DNA of 36,190 bases, taken from a virus. The stretch covers positions 1-36,190 of IMG/VR virus record IMGVR_UViG_3300028025_000007; one strand, given 5' to 3'. A program made the position numbers and the translations under genes. Below, one piece after another: positions 7,682-13,982 of this stretch (the stretch's first letter is position 1; the number at the start of each line of letters is the position of its first letter). The notes under the pieces are model-generated. The model did no database searches. It was not told the DNA's origin and saw only the letters and a program-made list of their open reading frames with translations.

Positions 7682-7734
7682 GGTACTCTAGTACCGAAAC
7701 CTTGATAGGTTTATTATACTTTATCACTGTCAAT
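7682..7734 (-). promoter_or_regulatory. Candidate promoter and two dyads upstream of the RecB-like gene
   Basis: On the minus strand TTGACA (7734-7729) and a perfect TATAAT (7718-7713) occur with only 9 nt between them. Two dyads follow at once: AAACC/GGTTT (7697-7701 and 7708-7712) and GGTAC/GTACC (7682-7686 and 7691-7695). The TATAAT is a plausible -10. The dyads may be operator half-sites or small RNA hairpins in the leader. The 9-nt spacing is too short for a normal -35/-10 pair. Confidence 0.4.
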
Positions 7735-8265
7735 CATTTCTGTCCTTGCTACTTTTATTGCTCTAAATAGTTTCTTGAAATAAACCATAGTGTTTACACC
7801 AGTACCATAGTCTCTACCAATCTTGGCAAAGTTGGGTTTATCTTCTAGGCAAGCATAACAGAATGAACGGAACTGCGTTTCGTTCATGGAGTTTTGCTTC
7901 TTGTTCACAGTAACAGCAGTATAGAACTCGTCTAAGGATATGTCCAGTTTGTTTAGTATGTCCATAATTTCTGCGTCTGGAAACTGTTTGCCATAATCTA
8001 ATACAGAGTTTCTTATGTGCTGCCATTTCTGTAAGGATGTTAAGCCCGATAGTTCTAGTGGCGGAATCGTGTCAAACGATTGCGACATGAAACCATTAGT
8101 GGAACGGAACAGGTCATAGCATTGTACTAGTTTGTCAAAGTAATTGAGCATTGTGTCGGTTGTCCACACATGACCCATGTCTTGTGTGTAACCCATGATT
8201 TCACATATGCGTTCACCTTGCCACATACCGTACACTGCATCAACCTTAATGAATGTGTCAGTCAT
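7714..8265 (-). CDS. Hypothetical protein, 183 aa
   Basis: I do not recognise a family. The C-terminal third (MNETQFRSFCYACLEDKPNFAKIGRDYGTG followed by VYFKKLFRAIK) could form a helix-turn-helix, because a short helix, a turn at KIGRDYGTG and a second helix are plausible. The first two thirds look mostly helical. It overlaps the upstream small gene by 8 nt. A DNA-binding role is possible but not shown. Confidence 0.65.
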   Translation of the reverse strand: MTDTFIKVDAVYGMWQGERICEIMGYTQDMGHVWTTDTMLNYFDKLVQCYDLFRSTNGFMSQSFDTIPPLELSGLTSLQKWQHIRNSVLDYGKQFPDAEIMDILNKLDISLDEFYTAVTVNKKQNSMNETQFRSFCYACLEDKPNFAKIGRDYGTGVNTMVYFKKLFRAIKVARTEMIDSDKV

Positions 8266-8440
8266 GGGGGCTTACCTCCTCAACATCTTGTTCGTGTAAA
8301 ACATAATCTTCAGACCACATCTCTTGGTTATGGATTGCTTCGTCTAATCGTTCGTAAAGTTTATCTATTGCTTCCTCCTCATCATATGCCGTGACGGTTA
8401 GGTTTACGCTGAATGTTCCCTTGAATACTTTCCGTTTCAT
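8258..8440 (-). CDS. Small hypothetical protein, 60 aa
   Basis: A short protein starting MKRKVFKGTFSVNLTVTAYD. An N-terminal beta strand pair is followed by an acidic helix (EEEAIDKLYERLDEAI). The alternation is reminiscent of small beta-beta-alpha folds. Its ATG overlaps the TAA of the upstream gene (TAATG). Function unknown. Confidence 0.65.
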   Translation of the reverse strand: MKRKVFKGTFSVNLTVTAYDEEEAIDKLYERLDEAIHNQEMWSEDYVLHEQDVEEVSPHD

Positions 8441-8646
8441 TACGCTTCCTCCTCAATGAATAAAGAATCCCAACACTTAGGATGGAACCCTGTTTTTAGT
8501 AACTCTCGTTCACCCAACGACATGTCGGGAAACGCTTGCTGGATAAGGATTTCCCGATTCTGCCATCTTTCATATGCGATTTCATCCACATACATAAGAC
8601 TACTGGAACCACATACAGTACACATAGGTGTTTCAATGAACTGCAT
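8440..8646 (-). CDS. Small zinc-binding protein of actinophage type, 68 aa
   Basis: The start overlaps the upstream stop (TGATG). The protein has CTVCG near the N-terminus and a later HPKCWDSLF, giving a C-x2-C ... H-x2-C zinc site. The pattern of an ERW segment, an FPDMS segment, then EREL..TG.HP.CW resembles short conserved proteins I associate with actinobacteriophages, which supports the host guess. The role is unknown. Confidence 0.7.
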   Translation of the reverse strand: MQFIETPMCTVCGSSSLMYVDEIAYERWQNREILIQQAFPDMSLGERELLKTGFHPKCWDSLFIEEEA

Positions 8647-9248
8647 CACTCTACCTCCTTGTCTAAGAACTCGTAGATTTCATCAACAAGTTTCGTGGTT
8701 GTTTTTTCTGCCATCCTCTCATCAAAGGACACAAGAACATCCTTGAGTTGCTTGGCGACAACTTTCATTGTCTCAATGTCACCCTTAGAAACAGACTCAA
8801 GCATACTCATCAGCGCATCCACTTCCTCATCGGTTGCAACACCCTCGTTCACAGCCATCTCTAACATGGCAACAACTATAGTGGACTCGTTGTATGTTTC
8901 AGCAACTTTCTGCAAGAAAAATGTTTGCATGTATTCAATAAACGCATCAGGCAAATCATGGTTATCACCATCATATTCGTAAGCCTTATTGAATCCATTG
9001 ACCAACACAACAGGTCCTCGTATTTCTCGCATAAACAATGCACTAGCAATCCAGTTCATCTCCAAGTCCAACAATAGACCCTCGTCATGAACATAACCAA
9101 CAGCGCAAATATCCTTGGATACCTGTTGTGTGACCGCATCAATCACACCACCCACATAACCTTGAATGGTTTCTAGTTTGTCAATAATCACTGGCTCAAC
9201 GGTAGCCCCGACACCAGCACCCAATAGCAACCCTGTAACAGCACCCAT
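8646..9248 (-). CDS. Hypothetical protein with glycine-rich hydrophobic N-terminus, 200 aa
   Basis: The first 20 residues (TGLLLGAGVGATVEPVIID) are hydrophobic and glycine-rich and could insert into a membrane. The rest is acidic and helical, with many Glu/Asp residues in the last 80. No family is recognised. The start lies 2 nt after the previous stop. It shares an operon with the AAA ATPase and its VWA-like neighbour. Confidence 0.65.
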   Translation of the reverse strand: MGAVTGLLLGAGVGATVEPVIIDKLETIQGYVGGVIDAVTQQVSKDICAVGYVHDEGLLLDLEMNWIASALFMREIRGPVVLVNGFNKAYEYDGDNHDLPDAFIEYMQTFFLQKVAETYNESTIVVAMLEMAVNEGVATDEEVDALMSMLESVSKGDIETMKVVAKQLKDVLVSFDERMAEKTTTKLVDEIYEFLDKEVE

Positions 9249-9250
9249 AA

Positions 9251-9409
9251 CTAAGCCTCCACGCTCATAAACTCAGGATGAAACTCACCACTAGCATCAA
9301 CGATAGACATGAAATCCACCTTGATACCAGCATCTTCTAACGCTTGAATAATATCTTCATCAATCTCACCACCATTATAGGTGACGACCATACGCACTTC
9401 GTATTCCAT
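9251..9409 (-). CDS. Small hypothetical acidic protein, 52 aa
   Basis: A short reading frame with a good GGGAGA Shine-Dalgarno, starting MEYEVRMVVTYNGGEIDEDI. It has a predicted strand, helix and strand (ALEDAGIKVDFMSIV) and ends FMSVEA. It stops 2 nt before the next gene. The tight packing and clear ribosome site support it. Function unknown. Confidence 0.6.
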   Translation of the reverse strand: MEYEVRMVVTYNGGEIDEDIIQALEDAGIKVDFMSIVDASGEFHPEFMSVEA

Positions 9410-9444
9410 AATATCTCCCATGTTTGTTGTTATTGTTTTCCTTA

Positions 9445-9477
9445 GCGGAGGCTGGAGTTTTATTGTCCAGCCCCCGC
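9445..9477. other. Strong 12-bp stem-loop between genes
   Basis: GCGGAGGCTGGA (9445-9456) pairs with TCCAGCCCCCGC (9466-9477), with a single G-T pair and a 9-nt loop. It follows the VWA-like gene on the minus strand. Neither strand has a T-run after it, so it is not a classical terminator. It may protect RNA ends or attenuate transcription. Confidence 0.6.
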
Positions 9478-9511
9478 CCCACTATATGACGGCGTAGGCA
9501 CCGCTTGTGCA

Positions 9512-10342
9512 TTATAGCAGGTCCAAACCCTTTACGGTGGACATGATATAAGCAACACCATCAGCAACAGGGTCACCTGTTGCGTTCTGAATCCTATCTA
9601 TTGAAACATCAGCCTCAATGCGCTTCGCTTGTGTAAGGTTATGTGGACGACCATACCCTGCACCAATCTGTGCACATTTCTTGGCAGGTGCCCAATCAGT
9701 CTGCTCAAGAATACTGAACCCAACCCGTCTTAGCATGGACGGATGAGCCATAGCAAACATAAGGTTGTTCACATCAAGGCGTTCCTCAGATGAGTGCAAC
9801 TTGATTAGTTGCGAATGATACTTGTTATCATATTCGGTGGCAGATTCTAGCCACACCTCAACACCCACACCCAACTTGTTGAGCACATCCACCAACGCAA
9901 CCGCAAGAGCACCACGCTGTTGAATAGCCTCGGCACTAACACTACATGACGCAGCACCATTGACAAGCACCTTGACAACACGACCCATCCTGCCTGCTGG
10001 AACCACATCATACTCTAACATACATTCAGGGTCACCCATAAGGAATCGGTCAATGTCCACGCTATCGCCACCATAATCATAGCGCATCTCAAACACATCA
10101 CCAATCGCCATGTTTATCTGCTCCTCCATCTTACTGAATAGGGCTTCAACCTTGGGGCGAATGTCATGCCATCCATCCAAACCCATTTGCACTGCCGTAT
10201 CCAAATCAGGCGAACCATACCAATCCTTTTCGGAACGGGTATCGGACGAACGCCTATCGGTATTTGCTTGTGCATATCGGAGAGCCTCGCCTAACGAGGC
10301 GAACTCATCAATCCACACATTATCTACAACTTGCGCTTTCAT
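9512..10342 (-). CDS. Possible VWA-like partner of the AAA ATPase
   Basis: The start at 10342 follows GGAGGA; a nearby earlier ATG is less well placed. The 276-aa protein has a core at residues about 121-168 that looks like the first strand, the metal-site loop and the helix of a von Willebrand A domain: VVKVLVNGAASCSVS, a long helix, then VGVEVWLE. The DxSxS metal motif is not intact. Phages sometimes carry such a gene beside a MoxR/CobS-like ATPase, as here. The fold is an inference from context and pattern. Function unknown. Confidence 0.5.
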   Translation of the reverse strand: MKAQVVDNVWIDEFASLGEALRYAQANTDRRSSDTRSEKDWYGSPDLDTAVQMGLDGWHDIRPKVEALFSKMEEQINMAIGDVFEMRYDYGGDSVDIDRFLMGDPECMLEYDVVPAGRMGRVVKVLVNGAASCSVSAEAIQQRGALAVALVDVLNKLGVGVEVWLESATEYDNKYHSQLIKLHSSEERLDVNNLMFAMAHPSMLRRVGFSILEQTDWAPAKKCAQIGAGYGRPHNLTQAKRIEADVSIDRIQNATGDPVADGVAYIMSTVKGLDLL

Positions 10343-10372
10343 AACATCCTCCAATGTTTTTCGTTGAATCTA

Positions 10373-10401
10373 TCTCTTTGACAAGCGTGCCCACCCACGC
10401 T
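10373..10401 (-). repeat. CTTTGAC repeat element with hairpin, dispersed copy 1
   Basis: CTTTGAC is followed by AGCGTG-CCCACC-CACGCT, a 6-bp stem with a 6-nt loop. It lies between the AAA and VWA-like genes. The same layout recurs at 11813 and three times in 13441-13615. On the transcribed strand the hairpin precedes GTCAAAG. Confidence 0.55.
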
Positions 10402-10429
10402 GGGAGAATGAGTGGGCACACACAAGCCA

Positions 10430-11749
10430 TTACAGTGTAGCACCACCCGATGGGACAGTAACACCCTCCATAACCTTAGCGTATTGCTCAGGCTTCAGCC
10501 CACTGGCAAAGGTCATCGGCACACACTCATTGAATGTGAACCCAGAGTTCAACAATCGTGCACCATGATACGAGTCCCGTGGAGACACAATAACCTTGAG
10601 CCCATGGTGAGCAACATTGCTTCGTGCCTTACGAACAATGTTCAACCATGACCTACCAGCATCATCGTCCACACTAAGGTCACCAACAATACCAGCCTCC
10701 ATAACCTCATCAATCGGCATATCCATTTTGACGAACCTATTCAGCGTGGAACCATCAATCACTTGACGACCCACATACTCGGCGGTAGCACCATTCCCAT
10801 ATGTGTTAGCAGACGCAATCGCCACGAACTTCTCATGACGCTTGACCTTACCATCAGGGAACATCATCCAACCATTAGACAACGCACTGTTCAGCGTAAG
10901 CAGAATGTTCGGATTAGCGGCATCAATCTCGTCCAGCAGATACACACCGCCATGCTCAAAGCGTTGGCGGAACTCCACTGACTGATAAAGCCCGTGACCA
11001 TCCTTATAGCCCTTGATTTCCGACTTGGACGACTGTGAACAGAACGACTCAGGTGAATACTCCAACCCTAAAGCGTGTGCAATCTGCTCGGCAAGCATAG
11101 TCTTACCAACACCAGCCGTACCAGTAATCCAAGGCGACAACCCAGCGTTCACAACCTTGAGCACCTTCGGGAACAGGAAGTGTGTACGACCCTCAACCTT
11201 ACGGGTAACACCACCGCTAAGGTCAATCTGTATCACCTCAGGCTTAGACTCACGGATAACCCGTGTGAGATGGTCAATCTGTGCCTTGACAGCAATCGCA
11301 TGATTACTAATCGCCTCAGACACAATGCCATTGACCACTTCCTTGTCCACGCCACTCTCCGTATAGGACGACATAGCCTCGGTGATAACATTACGCAACG
11401 CATCCTCAATACCCGATGGTGTAACACGGACAGGCTCCGTAGTACGAAGAATCGGCTTAGGTTCAGTCACTGTAGGTGACGGAACCGCAGGCTTCGGTGA
11501 ACTAGCGAACACCGTATCAGTACGATTATCCATCAAGTTACGACACACACCAACCAAATCGCTAGCCGTATAGGACAACGGTGACTTGCCGATAAACTTG
11601 TGACCAAGCATACCTGCCACCTTGATTAGCGTGTTGCGGTCAATCGCACCCAACTGTCTAGGGTACGCTGGACCATCAGCACGATACTGGATTTGCACTA
11701 TCTTATCTTTACAGTCCACGCTGTAAACAATATGGGATTTCCCAGCCAT
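10430..11749 (-). CDS. MoxR/CobS-like AAA+ ATPase
   Basis: The start at 11749 has a perfect AGGAGG; the open frame extends further upstream without a ribosome site. The 439-aa protein has a variable N-terminal 190 residues. An AAA+ module follows: Walker A TGTAGVGKT (about 209-217), Walker B VYLLDEID (about 269-276) and sensor-1 FVAIASANT (about 308-316). The order and the LLDEIDAANP wording fit the AAA_5/MoxR/CobS group, which remodel other complexes and often work with VWA proteins. The next gene may be such a partner. The target in the host is unknown. Confidence 0.85.
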   Translation of the reverse strand: MAGKSHIVYSVDCKDKIVQIQYRADGPAYPRQLGAIDRNTLIKVAGMLGHKFIGKSPLSYTASDLVGVCRNLMDNRTDTVFASSPKPAVPSPTVTEPKPILRTTEPVRVTPSGIEDALRNVITEAMSSYTESGVDKEVVNGIVSEAISNHAIAVKAQIDHLTRVIRESKPEVIQIDLSGGVTRKVEGRTHFLFPKVLKVVNAGLSPWITGTAGVGKTMLAEQIAHALGLEYSPESFCSQSSKSEIKGYKDGHGLYQSVEFRQRFEHGGVYLLDEIDAANPNILLTLNSALSNGWMMFPDGKVKRHEKFVAIASANTYGNGATAEYVGRQVIDGSTLNRFVKMDMPIDEVMEAGIVGDLSVDDDAGRSWLNIVRKARSNVAHHGLKVIVSPRDSYHGARLLNSGFTFNECVPMTFASGLKPEQYAKVMEGVTVPSGGATL

Positions 11750-11812
11750 TACTATTTCCTCCTGCCTTTCGGCGTTATATCGGCATGGCGGAATTGCCAA
11801 GCCGAAACCTAA

Positions 11813-11842
11813 TCTTTGACGCACACACCCTCCCGTGTGTGC
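11813..11842 (-). repeat. CTTTGACG repeat element with hairpin, dispersed copy 2
   Basis: CTTTGACG is followed by an 8-bp perfect stem, GCACACAC (11821-11828) and GTGTGTGC (11835-11842). On the transcribed strand the loop reads GGGAGG, a Shine-Dalgarno-like sequence. The stem begins at the stop codon of the 30-aa gene and stands before the leader of the AAA ATPase. A further imperfect stem with CGGCATGGC follows in that leader (about 11767-11806). Confidence 0.6.
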
Positions 11843-11934
11843 TACTTGCTACCCCACTCAATTAGCCTGAGCAAACCAAACACCAACACAGCGAACACTA
11901 TGCCAGCGACCTCATACGCATCCAAAGTAATCAC
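11842..11934 (-). CDS. 30-aa single-pass membrane peptide
   Basis: The GTG at 11934 overlaps the TGA of the upstream gene (GTGA) and GGAGA precedes it. The peptide is mostly one hydrophobic helix (VAGIVFAVLVFGLLRLIEW) with a charged end. It ends at the hairpin 11821-11842. The 4-nt overlap supports translation despite its size. The function is unknown; a small membrane-acting or host-modulating peptide is possible. Confidence 0.5.
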   Translation of the reverse strand: MITLDAYEVAGIVFAVLVFGLLRLIEWGSK

Positions 11935-12122
11935 ACATTCTCCTTTACCATATAACAATCCGAACCACGAACCGCTAACAGAACGAACCCGCTAGCATCC
12001 TGCTCATACACTAGCATCATCGCATTATCAAACCTTTCGTCAGCGTCACGAACAATCCAATGACCCTTACGACCCTTTATGTACACGATGTCACCATAAC
12101 CAAACTTCGGTCTATCACTCAT
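11931..12122 (-). CDS. Small hypothetical protein, 63 aa
   Basis: Beta-rich (FGYGDIVYIKGRKGHWIVRD ... FVLLAVRGSDCYMV), perhaps an SH3-like barrel. Its start overlaps the upstream stop (ATGA) and its stop overlaps the next start. It resembles the 12304-12498 product in style (DKVRFTQGKRKGEVWIVRD), so the two may be distant relatives. Function unknown. Confidence 0.65.
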   Translation of the reverse strand: MSDRPKFGYGDIVYIKGRKGHWIVRDADERFDNAMMLVYEQDASGFVLLAVRGSDCYMVKENV

Positions 12123-12304
12123 TGCGCACCAACCTTTCCTAGTTCTGTTTCTATAATCCCGTTAGGAAAACGATTCCACACGGAAAACCCTAGCACGGAC
12201 GAACAGGTCACACAATAGCAACCAGCCCAACCACCAGCAATCCTATCGCCAGCATACACTGTCGCACGATTACCACACTTCTGCTCACACTGCACCAACT
12301 CCAT
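12119..12304 (-). CDS. Small zinc-ribbon-like protein, 61 aa
   Basis: Starts at the ATG overlapping the previous stop (TGATG). It has cysteines in CEQKCG and later CYCVTCSS, which suggests a four-cysteine zinc ribbon. It may bind nucleic acid or a host protein. It is part of a chain of seven overlapping tiny genes. Confidence 0.6.
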   Translation of the reverse strand: MELVQCEQKCGNRATVYAGDRIAGGWAGCYCVTCSSVLGFSVWNRFPNGIIETELGKVGAQ

Positions 12305-12498
12305 CACACCACCTCCAAATCCTCGTACCTAGCGTCCAACATAATCATCGCTTTCTCATTAGGCACAAGCCCGATGGTATGATTCTCGTGTTCACGACCC
12401 TCATCATCGCACCAATACCCTACGGCAAAGTCCCTAACAATCCACACCTCACCCTTACGCTTACCTTGCGTAAAGCGAACCTTATCTCCTGCTTTCAT
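12304..12498 (-). CDS. Small hypothetical beta-rich protein, 64 aa
   Basis: Starts MKAGDKVRFTQGKRKGEVWI, a pattern of short strands and turns typical of KOW/SH3-like folds, with an acidic tail (YEDLEVV). The start overlaps the upstream TAA (TAATG). Its similarity to the 11931-12122 product (G-D-x-V, GKRKG / KGRKG, WIVRD) suggests duplication. Function unknown. Confidence 0.65.
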   Translation of the reverse strand: MKAGDKVRFTQGKRKGEVWIVRDFAVGYWCDDEGREHENHTIGLVPNEKAMIMLDARYEDLEVV

Positions 12499-12698
12499 TA
12501 CTTACGCACCTTTCCGCAAGCGTTACGAAAACGCTGCAAATTGAACTTCGGATTATCTTCCTCAAATAGCAACTCCAACGAACGAATCATAACTTCGCCC
12601 GCTTCAGCATGAAGAATCTCACCAATACTAACACTCTCGGACACATCAGCGATAATCTCAGCAATCGCCTCATAATGCCTATGGGAAAACGCACTCAT
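12498..12698 (-). CDS. Small hypothetical protein of actinophage type, 66 aa
   Basis: Helical protein starting MSAFSHRHYEAIAEIIADVS and ending FEEDNPKFNLQRFRNACGKV. The last motif (F..DNP.F...RF..AC) is one I associate with short actinobacteriophage proteins, which supports the host guess. It is coupled to both neighbours by TAATG overlaps. Function unknown. Confidence 0.7.
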   Translation of the reverse strand: MSAFSHRHYEAIAEIIADVSESVSIGEILHAEAGEVMIRSLELLFEEDNPKFNLQRFRNACGKVRK

Positions 12699-12862
12699 TA
12701 GTAACCTGCCTTTCGCAATGCTTCCGCAATCGCTTGTCCATGAGACAGACCATTATACTGCCTCTCCATTACATACTCCACCGCAAACTCACGACTCCAC
12801 GAAAACTTGACCATCACATAAGCAATCAAGCCCTCACGGGTAAATGTATCCTCAACAACCAT
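12698..12862 (-). CDS. Small hypothetical protein, 54 aa
   Basis: The start at 12862 overlaps the upstream stop (TGATG) and gives MVVEDTFTREGLIAYVMVKF. The C-terminal part (YVMERQYNGLSHGQAIAEAL) could form a short helix-turn-helix. Function unknown. The open frame continues further upstream, but this start fits the spacing of the operon. Confidence 0.6.
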   Translation of the reverse strand: MVVEDTFTREGLIAYVMVKFSWSREFAVEYVMERQYNGLSHGQAIAEALRKAGY

Positions 12863-13014
12863 CACTTGCCCACCTTTCGCATAGTTACCCGTTGTGGCTT
12901 GCAACCACAAGCCACCTCTACCACTTTGACGAACACTTCCGTCCGCTTACTGCACGATGGGCACTCATAAGTGCCCTTCGGGCTAAGTTTACGCTCCATT
13001 ACTGCATTACTCAT
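12862..13014 (-). CDS. Small zinc-ribbon protein, 50 aa
   Basis: The start at 13014 follows GGGAGG; the frame extends upstream through a hairpin region with no ribosome site. CPSC at residues 18-21 and CGC at 36-38 suggest a four-ligand zinc ribbon with cysteines only, and the C-terminus is basic. It is the first gene of the seven-gene overlapping chain. Confidence 0.6.
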   Translation of the reverse strand: MSNAVMERKLSPKGTYECPSCSKRTEVFVKVVEVACGCKPQRVTMRKVGK

Positions 13015-13033
13015 ACACGCCTCCCAGCGATAT

Positions 13034-13092
13034 ACTATCTGCACACGGTGTGCAATCAGATGCACGGACAAAGGGGAATCTGTCCGTGCATC
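13034..13092 (-). promoter_or_regulatory. Two strong dyads in the leader of the tiny-gene chain
   Basis: A perfect 12-bp stem is formed by GATGCACGGACA (13059-13070) and TGTCCGTGCATC (13081-13092) with a 10-nt loop. A second dyad, TGCACACGGTGTGCA (13040-13054), follows on the transcribed strand, then TATAGTATATC and the GGGAGG of the next gene. No T-run follows either stem. The first may be an attenuator or RNA-stabilising stem, and the compact dyad may be an operator. Confidence 0.55.
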
Positions 13093-13106
13093 CTCAACCA
13101 ACCGTA

Positions 13107-13349
13107 TTACTTGGCGGACACCTTCGTGTAGGTGTAGAACAATGTTGGGTTCTGCTCATCCGACTCCACGATTGACGATGCAATCAACGCTTGGATGATG
13201 ACCTTCTGCTCGCTTCCGTCCACCTTACGGACATCCACAACCGTACCAGTCTCCAACACCTCGCTTGCGTTATCAAACGCAACCGTCCACCACTTGTCGC
13301 ACTTTGCGTAACGACCCATTACAACTACTGCTAATTTCTTGCGTGCCAT
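13107..13349 (-). CDS. Small hypothetical beta-rich protein, 80 aa
   Basis: Starts MARKKLAVVVMGRYAKCDKW after a clear GGGAGG. The pattern of strands (TVAFDNASEVLETGTVVDVR, VIIQALIASSIV) suggests a small barrel fold. I recognise no family. It is flanked on both sides by gene-free leaders with hairpins. Confidence 0.7.
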   Translation of the reverse strand: MARKKLAVVVMGRYAKCDKWWTVAFDNASEVLETGTVVDVRKVDGSEQKVIIQALIASSIVESDEQNPTLFYTYTKVSAK

Positions 13350-13384
13350 GATGTCCTCCCAGACTAATCGGCATAACTCGTGGC

Positions 13385-13400
13385 TGTCCGTTCACGGACA
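13385..13400 (-). other. TGTCCG/CGGACA hairpin upstream of the 80-aa gene
   Basis: TGTCCG-TTCA-CGGACA forms a 6-bp stem about 35 nt before the start of the gene at 13349. The arm sequence TGTCCG is shared with the longer stem at 13059-13092. Confidence 0.5.
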
Positions 13401-13440
13401 TCTAATGTCGCAACACCATGTCGCAACCACCACACTTTCC

Positions 13441-13615
13441 CTCTTTGACGCTCACACCCACCAACGCAGGTGTGAACATCGCATCGCTCGGCAACACCGA
13501 ACGACACAATCCATTCTTTGACGCTAACACCCACCCACACAAGCATGTGTGAATCACTGTGTAGCATCACCGAACAGTTGCCATTCCCTCTTTGACGCAC
13601 ACGCCCGCCCCCGTA
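13441..13615 (-). repeat. Three degenerate 74-bp tandem repeats with a CTTTGACGC core
   Basis: The core TTTGACGC occurs at 13444, 13517 and 13591, spaced 73 and 74 nt. Each is followed by a CAC-CCC-rich tract. The first two are then followed by GTGTGAA and a CACCGAAC-type segment. The first copy can fold via TCACACC/GGTGTGA and the second via CACACA/TGTGTG. Related single copies lie at 10373 and 11813. No coding potential is seen. Confidence 0.6.
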
Positions 13616-13918
13616 TATAGAATCACACCAAAACAGTCTGCTCCGTAAGGACCCGCCCGCACGCATATAAGGCATCAAACTGGAAAAAGTTGGGGCAATA
13701 CGGATGGGCGGACCCGTGTACATAAGGGTTTCGGTTGGCTAATGCGGACGGAGGGGGGCGCATAGGGGGGGTACGCCGTCACTCGTCTCTGGTACTCTAT
13801 GACCTTAGGGACAGAGGGGTATTGCTACTACCTATTTATACGGCTTGTCCATGCTATGACCTTGGTCACATGGGGGTGGGGTCTAAATGTTTGGGACCCT
13901 TATTTCATATAGTGTTGT

Positions 13919-13951
13919 ATATAACAAAACCACCCCCGTTAGGGGGTGGTT
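13919..13951 (-). terminator. Rho-independent terminator for the first left-arm operon
   Basis: A perfect 10-bp stem, AACCACCCCC (13928-13937) and GGGGGTGGTT (13942-13951), has a 4-nt loop and is followed on the minus strand by TTTTGTTAT. It lies 32 nt after the stop of the basic-protein gene. This is the clearest terminator in the window. Confidence 0.85.
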
Positions 13952-13982
13952 GAACATAACATAGGTTATAAGTTATGGGGGA

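Larger units (their letters stand above)
13350..13982. other. 633-bp gene-free region with repeats, dyads and G-runs
   Basis: No convincing gene is found here; the open frames on either strand lack ribosome sites and look like shadows. On the plus-strand sequence, from left to right, it contains: a TGTCCG/CGGACA hairpin (13385-13400); three degenerate 74-bp repeats (13441 to about 13615); a G-rich stretch with runs of six (13753-13758) and seven G (13765-13771); CTATGACCTT repeated at 13797 and 13854; the dyad TGACCTTGGTCA (13857-13868); and a terminator (13919-13951). It separates the first left-arm operon from the next and probably holds the promoters for the latter. It may also have a replication role. 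Confidence 0.65.

Noticed and set aside
13441-13615. CRISPR-like array
   Set aside because: The units are about 74 bp, degenerate throughout and only three in number, with no constant repeat and variable spacer pattern.
13588-13618. Plus-strand promoter TTGACG-N16-TATATA
   Set aside because: The spacing is acceptable, but no plus-strand gene follows, and TTGACG is explained by the repeat core found in all five copies.
13364-13723. 119-aa frame on the minus strand in the gene-free region
   Set aside because: Its composition is erratic, it has no ribosome site, and it runs across the tandem repeats and hairpins.
13735-13953. 72-aa plus-strand frame in the gene-free region
   Set aside because: It reads through the G-runs and the terminator, and no plus-strand genes are near.
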